DNA of 64,000 bases, from NCBI GenBank assembly GCA_003255025.1, contig QANY01009110.1, positions 434,001-498,000 of the forward strand, given 5' to 3'. The notes below the pieces were generated by a model. The model was not told the DNA's origin. It saw only the letters and a list, made by a program, of their open reading frames with translations, and did no database searches. This document shows positions 37,625 to 49,621 of this stretch, piece by piece (the stretch's first letter is position 1; each line of letters begins with the position of its first letter). The position numbers and the translations under genes are program-made. This DNA comes from Datisca glomerata (taxonomy: Eukaryota; Streptophyta; Magnoliopsida; Cucurbitales; Datiscaceae).

Positions 37625-39861
37625 NTGTGGTCTCTTGATTTTAATATCTATATATGAGTGACTGACAGACATAATATGAGCAAAATTGAAGAGAGAGCTC
37701 TGGAAAAGAGACCCCACAATGTGAAAGAATCAGAGTATTGATTGAACTTAGTGTAGGTTGTGACATTGCATACTTAGCAATGACTTGGATGATTTAATTG
37801 AGAGGGAACCAGATGATGTGTTCATCACATGATAAATCTTGCACATATTATATATTGTATTCTTTTCAAAATAATATAATATATGAATCCTCAATACCAT
37901 AACACGATATTGAATATAAATTCATACGATGAAAATAAAGTTCTTTGATGAGTGATGTAAATTTCATTGATGTTGCAAATGTGAATTTGGCACAAAATGG
38001 ACGTATAAATGTTTTATATTCTTAGAATGCGTTAAGAATATCCCCAAAACTGGGAATTTTTATGTAGATGATGCAAGAAAAATAGTCATTAAAGAAAATT
38101 GCAATTACCATCAATGATCAAGAAAAATGTTATGGTACTGATGCCTAAAAAATATTAGACCATTCGTTAATCATTGACATATGTTCATTCTACTTTTTTT
38201 ATCGGATGTCCCCGAAGGATGTTCATTCTACTTCCTCAAATATGATTATAAAAAAAAATTAAAGTTGCTCTGTATATAATTTATGTCAGTGTAAATTACG
38301 ATAAATAAATTGCTCAAAAACTCAAAAGATAATGATAATAGTACAACATGATATGATCTTAGCATGACCAACAACAAAAATTAAAGATTTAATTAAGGGT
38401 TTAATACATATTTTTGAAAGAAGTAAGGGCACAACTTTACCATGTATTTCCTACTTGATCTGTATATCCTACTTAATCTGTATATCCTATGTTCAACTGT
38501 AACCAATCTTTGATAGTTGTCAACAAGAAACTCATTTATGTCTCTTCACTTATTTTGTTTAATTTAGTAAAACTCTCACATTGACTCGAGATGTATTCAT
38601 TAGAAGTCTTTTGGCCACCTTTTTCTGACTAATTAGGTTTATTGGAGTAATTACCTTTTTCCCTCATCTTTCTCAATATTTTCGTTGAGCGTCTCGTTAT
38701 GATAGGTTTTTATATACTCATAATCTTGACTCATACTGATATGAGACTAGAGATAGAGAAGCATCATGTTAATGATAGAATAAGAAAGGTCTTCGAGAGT
38801 CTAACTATTGTACTAGTAAAGGTATCACACAAGGAAAGTAGAGACCATTTTCATGCAGGACTCATAGTAAAAGATGCCTCAAAACATACAACCATGAAAA
38901 AGATGAGGGTCAGATTCCTGAAACGGGAGGGGAGGAGGGCTATTGATATTAAATACCACAACAAGTAGGGGAATAGATCGAATATGAGAAAAAGAAGCAG
39001 GCTCACCTTTCGCCAATATCTTGGTCATTTGTCCAAGGAGCATCATGTCGGCTTTGAAGCAGCTGCATGATATTGGCATTTTGTAGACATGGTTTAGTTA
39101 TTTCTATTTGTCTTTATCTATTCGTGGGGAGGTATATGAAAAAATGATATGGTGGATTGATGAATGAAAGCTCGAAGACAAAGAGAACCGACCTTGCCAA
39201 ACTCAGTCATACAATATCTCGTTTCTTTGAGCGGGTTTTTGCTATGTACATAGCCTCAGGGTCACGATGACTATCCATTAGAATTGTAATTTGGTAGAGC
39301 GAGCTTTCGCTTTCTTATCTTCAAGATTTCATTATCTTTTTTCTTCTTAAATAGATGGAACCTTCGTATTTAAAGGTGGCTCCTGCTTCATTATTTTCAA
39401 CAAATAAAGTCTGAAACTTCCTTGAGTGGTCGTTGCTCAAAAACTGGATGGAAGTCAAAGGATTGGTTTCGGTGCGTCCATTGGTACTGAAGTGTCACGA
39501 ATTCACAGGATGTTTCCTTAAATTGATTTTTTTTCTACATCAGTCTATGAGAAAGAATGAGGGATCAAACGTGAATTGAGTGAGCTTATTCGAATGAGTT
39601 AGCCATGTCTTTAAGAGCACCACTCTAGATTTCAGGGATGGTTACTAGGATGAGTCTCTTGCATTTATTTCTTAGTCTGAGCCTCATGGATTAATCGACT
39701 TTGAAAGGAATTGAATCATCATAAGACTTTGTGCAAACCTGGGGGAATGCCTACCTTTTCATATATGCCATTAATAAAAGATACCGAATTAAGTGATAAA
39801 GAGACGAAACTAAGAACTAGCGTAATGAACCTAAACTAAAGACGGAAAGTATCACTAATTG
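34898..39861. other. Long AT-rich spacer after PYRR
   Basis: Begins with the PYRR 3' UTR. It holds (TA)n runs at 35116-35138 and 37597-37624, a short direct repeat 'atggctgtaactttat' at about 35478-35510, and AT-rich sequence between. From about 38700 to 39860 the composition is less AT-rich and looks like degraded repeat sequence, but no protein domain or terminal repeat could be recognised. No host gene is supported. Confidence 0.5.
37597..37625. repeat. (AT)n microsatellite ending in an N
   Basis: An uninterrupted AT run of about 28 bases ends at an ambiguous base (N at 37625). The true length is probably unresolved in the assembly. Confidence 0.9.
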
Positions 39862-41740
39862 TGTAAGACCCGACTTTTGTGTGGCTAATTATTATCTTAA
39901 AATGGTTAAGTATTTTATTAGTATAGCTTTCATTATTATCATCGTTGATATATTTTTTCGATTATAATATACACATTCTATTCTGTTTTACGTCATTGTT
40001 CTGCTATTGAATTAAAAACTATGATCATTTTAATGATATTTAGCTCACGTTATAAATTAGTGTGTAGATTATTCAAATTCTATTAACAAAATTTGTTAAC
40101 TCATATTTTCAAATTAGATTTCTGTTAAAACTGCTACTCTAACAGTAATATTAATAGTATTAATTTTTTTTTATTAAAACCGCTGCTCTAACAATGCTAT
40201 TGATTTAAATTAAATCAATAATATTAATTTAATTACACTATAACAAACGTAGGATTTCAATTCCCCATTTCGCTTTTGAAATGAAGTGGTTATCTTTTCC
40301 TCACTTATTGCGCTTTTAGTTGCTCAAACCCTCACTTTCAACAGCCATGAAGCCATTTCCTCTCTGTAAAACTGCTACTCTCTTTTTGAAAGCAGAAAAC
40401 ACATTCCCCTCTCACTTTCTTGTTTATTTTTCTAGGAACTGCTCTCTAAAAATTTATTTCCTTCTTCGCGACCCCCTGCCCTTCTCCATCTTTGCCTCCT
40501 CTTTGTCATCCTTCACATCGCTGTCATTTGTCTCTGTGATTAAAATTTCTGTCATCCCCTCTTGTCTCTGTTATGCTGCCTCCCCATTCCCTGTTCTCTC
40601 AGTCTCTCTCGTTAGTCGCCTAATTGTCAAAATTCTCTAGGTCTTGAACTCTAGGAACTTACAGAGATATATAAGGTAGGTGAAATATCCTTACGTAATT
40701 GTTTGCATTGTATGGCTGAAAATTTATAATAGAACTATATTTATGTTTTGTGATGTATAATGTACTATGATACTTCTTTCTTCACAACATTGTTCAATTA
40801 TGGTGCTGATGTGTTTTGTTATATTGTATGTTTGATGCATTAATATATGTTGAAATCTAAGAATAAATGTTAAATGGATGCATGGAGAATTAATTCTGTG
40901 CCATTAGAGTCACATGCCCACCATTCTGCTCTGTTTGCCTTGTCCTTCGGGAAAGGTTCTTGTTTGCCTAATCTTGAGGGAAAGAGTCTCTATTATATGC
41001 TTTGATTAGTTTTGTGGGAAGGTGTTAGAGCAACTGGTTCCACCTCTTCGAATGTGCGGAGTAGTACTCGTGAGAAATGTCACCTATACTTACCTCACAA
41101 CTAACAATTACCGACGGTTAATGTACGACGCGTGTGGAAAACCCATGAGGAAGAAGGCCCCGTCGAGGGAGCCCAAGATCGGTATAGCCCTCGGTCGTTA
41201 CAGGTAATCTTTGTTCTGGGTGTGGTGATGAACTCTAATGGAAGTTGGCCAGCGAACTCTGTAAGAATTATCTGAAAAGTATGCATGTGTTATGATTTGC
41301 ATGTGACTGTGAACGTTACTATGTTTTACATATGTGATATTTTACTTACTGAGTATATTTTTATATACTCACTATGTTTTATTATAAACTTTCATATGAT
41401 GATAACAATGATGATGAGTTTATGGTTGAAGAGGTCTAGAGTCTCTGGCATCGGACGAGTGTCATTGAGTCTTGTTTAAAATTCCACAAAATTGTTTATT
41501 TGCTGTTGAGTTTTATTTAAATTAAATTGTTAGACTTCAAACACGTACTCTAGAGTTCTTGACCATTTTATTAAGTAAGATTTATATTTATGTAACTAGG
41601 AGTTTGATGGAGGATTTGATTTTCTTTATAACATGTTAACCTATTTAATATGAGTTTGTTTTAAACAAAAATTTGACCTAGCTTCCACGACGTTGGTGGT
41701 AAAATATTTAACTAAGACTTGGTAAAATTTTGGGATGTCA
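39862..41740 (+). mobile_element. Probable solo LTR (family also at 56.5 kb)
   Basis: Begins TGTAAGACCCGACTTTTGTG and ends TTTTGGGATGTCA, the TG...CA form of an LTR of about 1.88 kb. The composition is that of a plant Ty3/gypsy chromovirus-type LTR, with a Cys/Thr-rich leader-like region near 40330-40640 and GC-richer sequence at 41030-41210. No primer-binding site or gag follows, and no polypurine tract precedes, so it stands alone. The 5-bp flank AATTG (39857-39861) recurs at 41743-41747, two bases past the predicted end, so the duplication is not clean. A 5' fragment of the same family lies at 56523. Confidence 0.6.
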
Positions 41741-42000
41741 GAAATTGAATTCCTCTTTCTTAAAGAAGACGGAGTGAGTATTAAAGCTGAAAGATGAAGG
41801 CTTAAGCAAGAATAGCTGCTAAAGAAAGAGAAATAAACTATAGACATGAAGAAGAAGACTCCTAATAAGGAAAGAAAGAAAGAAGGAAAAGACGAGAAAC
41901 TATGGCAGGCTAAGCCACTAGTACAAAGGAACAAGCTGAGGCCCCCATTCTATCCACTATCCATGTAAAACAATGATGGGTGGAACGGCACAACTTTGTA

Positions 42001-42072
42001 GGAACTAGGCAGATTCGAACCGACGAATAGAAGTTTGATAAAATTATGTCTTAGCCACTAGGCTATGGTTCC
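42001..42072 (-). pseudogene. Decayed tRNA-like sequence
   Basis: Read on the minus strand, 72 nt fit the standard tRNA numbering with no gaps: acceptor GGAACCA against TAGTTCC (6 of 7 pairs), A-box TAGCCTAGTGGC, T33, A37, and B-box GGTTCGAATC with TTCGAAT at 54-60. The anticodon position reads ATC. Mismatches are mainly C-A and G-T type (acceptor, D-stem, T-stem), as expected when a methylated copy decays by deamination. It could also be the head of a tRNA-derived SINE. Unlikely to be functional. Confidence 0.5.
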
Positions 42073-42463
42073 TATCAATTCCATCTCTTCCCCACTTGTT
42101 CGACTCTGCTTCACAGGGTAAGATCAAGAATAATAGATGTCAGAATGATTCAGGTATGGTTTGATCTCACTAAGGTCTAAGGAGGACCATATGAAAATAG
42201 ACATGTTAAGATCACATTACGTGAAAGTTTCATACTACACATTAACATCATAATCAATGTCATTCAGTTGCATTGATATACATGACCATTGATGGGTTGA
42301 GTTACGATTGATGTAACGAATGTCGCTTTGATCCTATATCGGTATGATTGATGGAAGTGATTGGTTCTAGATACATTACGTTCATGACAGCAAAGTTGAA
42401 CGCGTACAGTTATTTTTTACAAAACATAATTATAAGGTTTCACATATAGTCCAAGTGGGAGAT

Positions 42464-42962
42464 TGTTAGATCCTTAATCCAACGTTAGACTTATATGTAA
42501 ATAATTATGTATTACAGACTGTCAAAAAAATTTAAACCCAATTAAAAGTGATCAACTAAAGTTTTAGTATTTTGGGTTTTAATGTATCTGATAGGATGTA
42601 AACCTTTTGACGTGTAGAGATTTTAGAGTAATTACTATTTTTATGATGTGCTAAAATATAAATACCAAAAGATAACATATATGTTATTTGTATATAAGTG
42701 GTTATGGTCCTTAGGTCACACGATTAATGAAAAATAATTACATTCTCACAAATATCTCATCGTTTGAGAGAAAATAAAAAGACTTAATCAAAAGCAACTC
42801 TCTGATAGAGAATCATGTAGATCTGGAAGGCCAACCGTTCGACTCTAAATCATGGATTCAGGTATGCTTCCGCTCAATTAGTATTTTATTCTTGGTATGT
42901 TCAATATGAGTTCTTAAGGTTTTGAGATACAATTTATACCGAGCAGAATTTTGAATCTAACA
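42464..42962 (+). mobile_element. Isolated Ty1/copia LTR with upstream polypurine tract
   Basis: Starts TGTTAGATCC and ends TTTTGAATCTAACA, so the ends are an 8-bp inverted repeat (TGTTAGAT...ATCTAACA). Immediately upstream is AAGTGGGAGATT (about 42452-42463), the classic copia polypurine tract, which makes this a 3' LTR. The 5' partner and the pol genes are absent; about 370 bp before it may be residual internal sequence (from about 42090). Confidence 0.75.
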
Positions 42963-43514
42963 AGAATCACTTCTACAAAAAAATACAAATCTAAGTGTTT
43001 ACTAAAATACTGTTAAATATAACAAATGTGTTTTAGATTACATTCAAGTGATTCTTACAAAAATAAATACGAAATAACTTTTAACTAATATATTATCATT
43101 TAAATATATGAAAATTGTTTTCTAGCCATAAGAAAACAATAACTCTTGTTGAAGCAATCTATTCCGCCAATCTCAATCTCCAGGATAATGCGATCGCTTC
43201 GTTGGTATTTGACTTTAGTTTGTGCTAAAGTGTTTGAGGGGTCAAAGTGTGTATCACTGTCTCAAATCAACTAATGGATTGACTAAATCTTCAATAGTAG
43301 AGGCGTTTCTGAAAATTTTGTTAAATTATTTCATTCTTGGATGTGTTGTAGGGGTTTTCCCCCTACTCTTAATTGACGAAAAAAATGCATTTTCGTTTAC
43401 TCCAACGTGTCTACCCATTTAAGCTCATTTTTGTTTCTAGTAAAGTAATGATTTTCTAATCAACAAGTAGTTAATTCAATGATAAGATGATCTATAATTA
43501 TTTGTTGGTGAACA
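42963..43514. other. Spacer between two LTR elements
   Basis: About 550 bp of AT-rich DNA. No gene, RNA or element boundary recognised. Confidence 0.5.
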
Positions 43515-44318
43515 TGTAAAAAATACTTACTGCCACGTGGATAAGGAGGACCAACCAAAAGGCTCGCAGAAAGTGGTAGAAAAGTGAAAATGAGTAAGAA
43601 GACTGATGTCGCGAGACACTCGTAAACAAATGAAGAACGACCAGACGCATATCGAAATGAGAAAGAGCACCAGAACGGAAAAAGCTGACTGACCAACGAG
43701 AAAATACTGACAAAGGACCCACACATCTGGAACGGGAAAAGGAACTACTCGTTGAACTGTGCAAGAATGGGAATAGAAGGATCAGAAGAAGAACAGGAAC
43801 AAACGAAAGGGATCCATAATGACATTCAAGGGTCATGATTGATTAGGTAGCTGAATGACTCAGACGAGACATGATGGCAGGCCACTAAGTGGCTATGACT
43901 GACTAGTTCAAACCACAAGAAATCACCAAGTGACTGTGACTGATTGACGGCTGAATGAGACAGATGTAAATGATAAGTAAGGAAGGAAAAAACAGCCATA
44001 CCTGACAGAAACATCCCCACGAATGAGTATGATCTCTAGGCATAATGAGTGCCTCCGAGACTATATGAGGAGGATAACCATTTCCCTTCTTTTTTATTAT
44101 TATTATTATTATTATTATAATCAACTCATATAAATTAGGAAGCCTATATAAGGCCAGTGTGTTAAATGAAACATAAGCATTCAATACAACTCAAGCAAAT
44201 ATAACTCAGAGCATTTACTCATTACACACACACACATTCTCTCATTAATACTCATATAAATCAACCCTTATCAATATTTTTCCCTTTGATCCATGATTAA
44301 CGGAAAAAATCCTTTACA
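43515..44318 (+). mobile_element. 5' LTR of a Ty3/gypsy (Tat-like) element
   Basis: Begins TGTAAAAAATACTTAC and ends AATCCTTTACA, sharing the short inverted ends TGTAAA/TTTACA. It carries a TATA box (44145-44152) with a CA-rich downstream region. After excising the CACTA insertion, it is followed by TTTTGGTGCCTTCATTGTGA, which resembles the tttggcgcc-type primer-binding region of Tat/Ogre-lineage elements. No matching 3' LTR was seen in the window. Confidence 0.7.
44145..44152 (+). promoter_or_regulatory. TATA box in the gypsy 5' LTR
   Basis: TATATAAG within 'agcctatataaggcc', about 170 bp before the LTR end. Position fits the U3/R promoter of the element. Confidence 0.6.
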
Positions 44319-45066
44319 CACTACGAAAAAAAGGCTTAGATGATGGTGAACACCCGTTATCAAAACCTTTTAATGACGGGTAAGTGACTGCTTCATAAAA
44401 AATCATCATCAAAAGGTACTGCCAAAATACTTTTGATGAAGGGATTCCCCATCATTAAACGTGCCGTAAAAATACCTTTAATGACGGGGATTGCCAGTCA
44501 TTATAGGTGCCGCAAAAACACCTATAATGACGGGGAATCCCCGTCATTAAAGATCATTTAAAAAAAACTGTCATGGAAAGGCAAAAACCTACCTTCCCAT
44601 GATAGTTTTTCATTAAAAATCTGCCTTAGGTGAAAGTTTTATGAAATGAGATGAAAGATTTTAAAGCAACAAAAAAATTACCTCTCTTGTGGACCCATAG
44701 CCTAGGAATAAAAAGATATAATACTAATTGCTCCCATATCATGAAAACTATAAGGGGAAAACTATCATCATAGACATTTACTCTAGAAAGATTGTGGGGG
44801 AGTTCCTCTAAATATATAGTAGAAGTTAGAAACCAAAATGAACAAGACCATAGAATAAACATCATGATTACAACAAGACACATATACGCCCAATCCAAAA
44901 GCAAGCCTGGATTCCGTCAACAAAATAAATGTAAAATATCAACCATGTCCTGTATTATCAAGTCATATTTAGTATATTCACCATAAAAGAAAACCATTAC
45001 ACTAGCTAATTTAATTACCAAATTTGAGAGGCATGTCCCTTTTCGAATTTAAACACATCATCCAAC

Positions 45067-45143
45067 CTTGGGGCTGAGCTCTGCTGAAGTCACTTTGAAG
45101 CGCCCCTTAAGTTGGACTACAACTTCATCTGATGTATCTTCAA
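45067..45143 (-). pseudogene. Captured exon resembling a STE20/SPAK-like kinase C-terminal region
   Basis: On the minus strand a 77-nt open segment lies between an AG acceptor (45145-45144) and a GT donor (45066-45065). It encodes EDTSDEVVVQLKGRFKVTSA then ELSPK, starting after two bases and ending in phase 0. The KGRFKVTS motif is one I associate with plant STE20/fray-like kinases related to SPAK/OSR1, in the region after the kinase domain. No kinase domain is seen elsewhere in the element. As a lone exon it is interpreted as host sequence captured by the CACTA element. Confidence 0.45.
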
Positions 45144-46795
45144 CTGCTCCAAATTGGAAGAAATGAAGGCATTATTACTAATATCAAATAAATACATAAA
45201 GCATTCATAAAAAGAAAAGGATCGAGTCAACACAATATCTAGTTAACTGAAATAGATGTAATTATGTTTGTTTCCGTGTAGTAGTGAAAATAAGTTAGGA
45301 AAAGTTGCCAAACCTGGTGCATTATTTGTGGAAACTTCAAGCACAGTGTATTTTTACCGTGATCATCAAATCTCTCTCTCTCTAACGTTATGTCTTAAAG
45401 CGCAACCAACATGGTCTCGAGCATGCCAAGCCCTACCTGGTTTGTGAAAGTGAAAACTGACAGTGCCTGTAAGGACCAAGAGTTTTAAATTTAAGTGTTC
45501 ATAAAATGAGTAACGTAGAATCTGAATGTAATCATTTTGTACTATCAGATGCTAAATGCCTCTATTAAATACTTAAATGACTATTAAGAAGACCTTGATA
45601 TTTGGTTGCTTCTATAAGTTTACAAATTAAATTGCTATGTATAGCTCCATAAGTTTTTTCCTTTTTTTGGGTTGTTAACTAATGAGACACACTTTCAGAT
45701 AGCATCACATGATTGCATCTCAGTGATGCCCTAGTGTTTTAAGGATAAATTCACTCCCTTCATTTCTAGATTTGAGCAGATCCACACCCATGTAGCACCT
45801 GGAAAATGACCATTGAAATAACCACAAAATCACAATACCTTGTCTTTTTAATTAGAATAAGAATATCATAATCGATGCTAGAAAATTTATTACAACATGA
45901 CCTCCAGTCTCAATGCAATGTAGTGTTAAAGGACACTCCATAATTATGAAACTAGATGAGAGAACTGTCCAGGTAATCATCTGATCTTAAAGCAATTTCA
46001 CCACAATCGTCTGAACTTAAAGCAATTTTACCTTTCGAAAAGAATTTGAAGGTTTTTGAAGGATTCCAACAGCAAGTTCCATTTTCAGTACTTAAAAGCA
46101 TGGGAAGGATGACCTTATATCATTAATTGTCTAACCTTTTTGCTGTCTTAAGTAAGCATGAGTAGATGATATTTTATCTACATGGAACATACAACAAAAG
46201 AACACTCAGTATCAAAAGCATGATTAAAAAAGAACACTCTTTAATTAAAATGAAATACAATTTTTATAATCAACCAAGCCTATTGGATGTTCACTATTGA
46301 GTTAGTAGCTAAAAGTCAAATCGAACCAAATTGAGCGATTCGTCGATGTTCCGATCGAACTGATTAAGGCATATGAACCAACACAATTGATTAAGGTATA
46401 AGAACCAACACTCTTCGGTCAGTTCGATTAAATTGATTCGACTATAAAATTAATTTTATAACAATTAAAAACATGATTCGGTAAAGTCCAATCAAAGAAG
46501 AAGAAGAGTTCAATAAAATCCAACAAATAGAATTCAGTAGAATAGATGAAAACAAAATACAAGAAGAGTTCTGGAAATTTTAGCCAAACAATAATAAGTG
46601 AAAATAAGATTCAGTAAAATCTCCACGTTAAATAAAATCTTAGATCTGTAACCGAACCAGCCGTTGGTGTGTGTTGAGCAACGGTTCGAGTTTCTAAGCA
46701 TCCCACTTCCAACCTTGAGAATCTGACCCAAGAAAATTAACTGAGAACTGATCTTTCTTATTGATAGATTCATTAAAGCGTAAGCTAGTAATAAG

Positions 46796-46870
46796 CCACG
46801 CAGATCTGGCCACGAGCTAGCCCTGCAGATCTAGCCGCGAGCTAGCCCCATAGATCTAGCCAGAGCTCAT
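46796..46870. repeat. About 26-bp tandem repeat inside the CACTA element
   Basis: Nearly three copies of GCAGATCTGGCCACGAGCTA followed by gccc(c/t), rich in BglII-like and SacI-like hexamers (agatct, gagctc). Followed by shorter variants to about 46920. Confidence 0.7.
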
Positions 46871-47809
46871 TACCATGCTCTAATTGCACCCGAGCTCTGA
46901 TGAATCTGGTGGCGAGCTCAACTTCTTTAAAGGCTTGATCTAGGGCTGAGAGAGAGAGAGAGATTGGGTTAAAGACTAAGAGAGAGAGAGACACTTCAGG
47001 TTTTAGGGTTGGGAGGGAGGGAGGGAGAGAGAGAGAGAGAGACTTCGGGTTGAGAGAGATGATGGCCTCGATTGTTTGAGAGATGAGAAAGATGAGTGGT
47101 AATTAAATTGAAATCTGGTAATTATTGTCATGTCCGTATCTCTAAAAAAAGCAAAAACATTTTATGACAGCTTAAAAAATAGCTTTCATAGTATATAAGC
47201 ATTTGATGATAGTGTTTGTAAACATTGTCATATTACTCCAAAAAGTAAATTCTCTCTGCCAAGAGTCTTTTTTCTATGACAGGTTTAACAAACATGTCAT
47301 TTAAAAAATTTATCGCTGTCATTGTAGCCGGCTTTTGTAGTAGTGACGTTTTGGTGCCTTCATTGTGAGTTGAGAGAAAAGCTTAAGAGGCCCACCCTAC
47401 AAGACCATAAACATTCCTAGAACCAGATCCAACGCAGCTCTAAATAAGGGCAATAAAAAAGAAATGAAGATGACCACGTAGAGCAATCAATCCTACCAAC
47501 GGAAATACTGTAGACGATCTTGAACTGGATGCATGCGATGGAATGGAGGAACGCTAAAGCAATATGTAACGCATGGCAGAATGTGCAAGATCAGATCAAA
47601 ACATTACAATAGGAACTTGCGAGCAGAGGTCAATCAACGGGTGAATGATGATGAACGATAAAATAACAATGAATAGGAAGCCCACTCTAGGGGTAACCAT
47701 CGAGACAGAAAAAAGGAGACCATGAGAACAGTAGAAACATGTGACGGGAAGAGAAAGACTAGTCGCAGAACCTTGTGAAGGAAGCTACGGGACTTAACAA
47801 TCCCGAGTC

Positions 47810-49003
47810 ATGTCAAAGAAAGTGATAGAAGAACTGTTGGAGAAAAAGATGATGAAAATGAGGAATCTCAGGAATACGAGAAAAACCAACCTCGAATCTC
47901 TTATCCGGACGCCATTAAGCCCAGAAGTCCTAGCGGCGCCTGTACCCAAAAAATTTGTTGCTCCCATAATCAAATGCTACGAAGGAAAAACTGATCCCGT
48001 AGACCATCTTCGACGATTCAGACAAGATATGGCACTGTACCAACATGATGATAAGTTGATGTGCAGGATGTTCCCCACTAGTCTAGATAAGACGACTTTA
48101 AAATGGTATCACTCCTTACTGATTCACTCGATCACGAGCTTCACTACCATGTCTTCCATTTTCATAGAGCAATACTCCACTTACAGTATGGTCATGGAAA
48201 ACTCAGAACACCTGATGACAATCTCTACCAAGGAAGGGGAGTCCCTGCGGGAGTACACTTATCGCTTCAAAGACAAGATGACCAAGGTCAAGAACTGTGA
48301 CAACTGGTTTGTTAGATTGGCCTTCTGAAGAGGTTTGGACCCATAATCACCATTTTTCGAGGATCACTTCAAAGTGAAACCCCTTCTTATGGTGGAAGTT
48401 TTCCAACGGGCGCAAGCGTACATCACTATGGAGGAAGAAAAAAGGTGTATGCGGAGAATGGTTGAACATAAGAAAAAGGAATCGCGAAAATGAGAAAGAG
48501 ATATGAGACCTGAAAAAGGAAACACGACAGAACAAAAAGAGAAGATGGGAAGAATATCAAGCAAGAAAGAATTACGTACCCAAGACGTTTCTTGACAGAG
48601 TCCACCCACGGGATAAAGTCTGCACACCATTGACCATTCCGGTCAACCAGATACTTGAGACTATCAAAGACAAACCTTGGCTGAAAAGACCAGCCCCGCT
48701 CACCAAGGAACCAAACTACAAGGATAAAGAGAAGTACTACTCCTACCACAGGAGCAACGTGCATTACACACAAGACTATTTTCAGCTTAAAGATTTTATT
48801 GAACAATTGATCATGGAAGGGTACCTTAGTCAATTCATAAAGAAAGATGAACAGAAGCGGGAGGCTGAGAAAGACATTCATGAGGAAGATAAGCGAGACA
48901 AGGGGAAGAAATCCCTCCGCATCATTGACACGATTATATTAACCAAACAAGAAGGAACTACGAAAAAGAAAGGAAGATATACTGTAAGCAGCTAATGTTA
49001 GAA
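47810..49003 (+). pseudogene. Gypsy gag, degenerate
   Basis: Starts with ATG at 47810. The open part to 48328 has the plant retrotransposon gag core: PIIKCYEGKTDPVDHLRRFR, LMCRMFPTSLDKTTLKWYHS and EGESLREYTYRFKDKMTKVK. A stop and frame changes follow. The C-terminal part reappears at about 48620-49000 (YSYHRSNVHYTQDYFQLKDF), where the zinc-knuckle cysteines have been lost. About 2.5 kb of element leader and CACTA insert separates it from the LTR. Confidence 0.8.
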
Positions 49004-49029
49004 AGACATCAGTAAAAACTCTTAGACGC

Positions 49030-49510
49030 CAATGAGAATCTGCCACTAGTGTTCGATGATTTAGATCTGGAGCACGACGGGCACCATAACTATGCCCTAG
49101 TCATCTTAATACAAGTTGGAAACTGCCTGTTGAGGAGAGTCCTGGTAGATGATGGGAGCGCAGTGAACATCCTGTACCGAGCAACCGTGGAGAAAATGGG
49201 AGATCAAAAGTTGCAAGAGACTTAGCAGCCGTTGATTGGTTTCAACGGAGCCATCAACTACTTGGAAGGAACTCTAACTCTCCTGGTGAACACGAATCCA
49301 TTTAACTATATGACGGAGTTCATGGTGCTGGGAACAACATCCCCGTACAAACATGATCCTAGGGATGACCTGGCTCTACAAGATGAAGGTTGTACCCTCA
49401 ATGTTCTACCTAGTGTTGAAGTACCCATCATCAGAGGAAGTGAAAACAAGAAGAGGCAATTAGGCCGCGACTCACATCTGTTCAGTGACCGCTTTGGGAT
49501 CTGCTAAGAA
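49030..49510 (+). pseudogene. Gypsy protease region
   Basis: Retropepsin-like segment: RRVLVDDGSAVNILYRATVE holds the catalytic Asp in VDDGSAVN (family pattern D-S/T/G-G), followed after a stop by LIGFNGAINYLEGTLTLLVN and EFMVLGTTSPY, the flap and strand that typify Tat-lineage proteases. Confidence 0.7.
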
Positions 49511-49621
49511 AAAGGCTATGGAAAACGCCGAAGGAAAAAACCCACGGATTTATAGCAATCACAGAAAAATGGGTATGACGGCCTGAGGTACGAGGCATGA
49601 GAAGAAAAAGAACTCATATAT

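Larger units (their letters stand above)
44319..47345. mobile_element. CACTA element, 3.03 kb, at the gypsy LTR/PBS junction
   Basis: Left end CACTACGAAAAAAAGGCTTA; right end (reverse complement) CACTACTACAAAAGCCGGCT. The 3-bp flanks are ACA (44316-44318) and ACG (47346-47348), one mismatch. The left subterminal region (about 44340-44560) has repeated 'aatgacggggat' motifs, typical of transposase-binding arrays in CACTA elements; 'tgtcat'-type motifs recur near the right end. No transposase was found. Cargo includes a kinase-like exon (45067-45143), a short tandem repeat (about 46796-46870) and GA-rich tracts (about 46945-47042). Confidence 0.82.

Noticed and set aside
38700..39860. Possible organelle-derived insertion suggested by the change in composition
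   Set aside because: I could not match any plastid or mitochondrial gene or tRNA by eye, so no call is made.
40320..40640. 106-codon frame with hydrophobic Ser/Phe-rich stretches
   Set aside because: It lies within the LTR and its counterpart in the second copy (about 56960-57430) is frame-disrupted, so there is no coding constraint.
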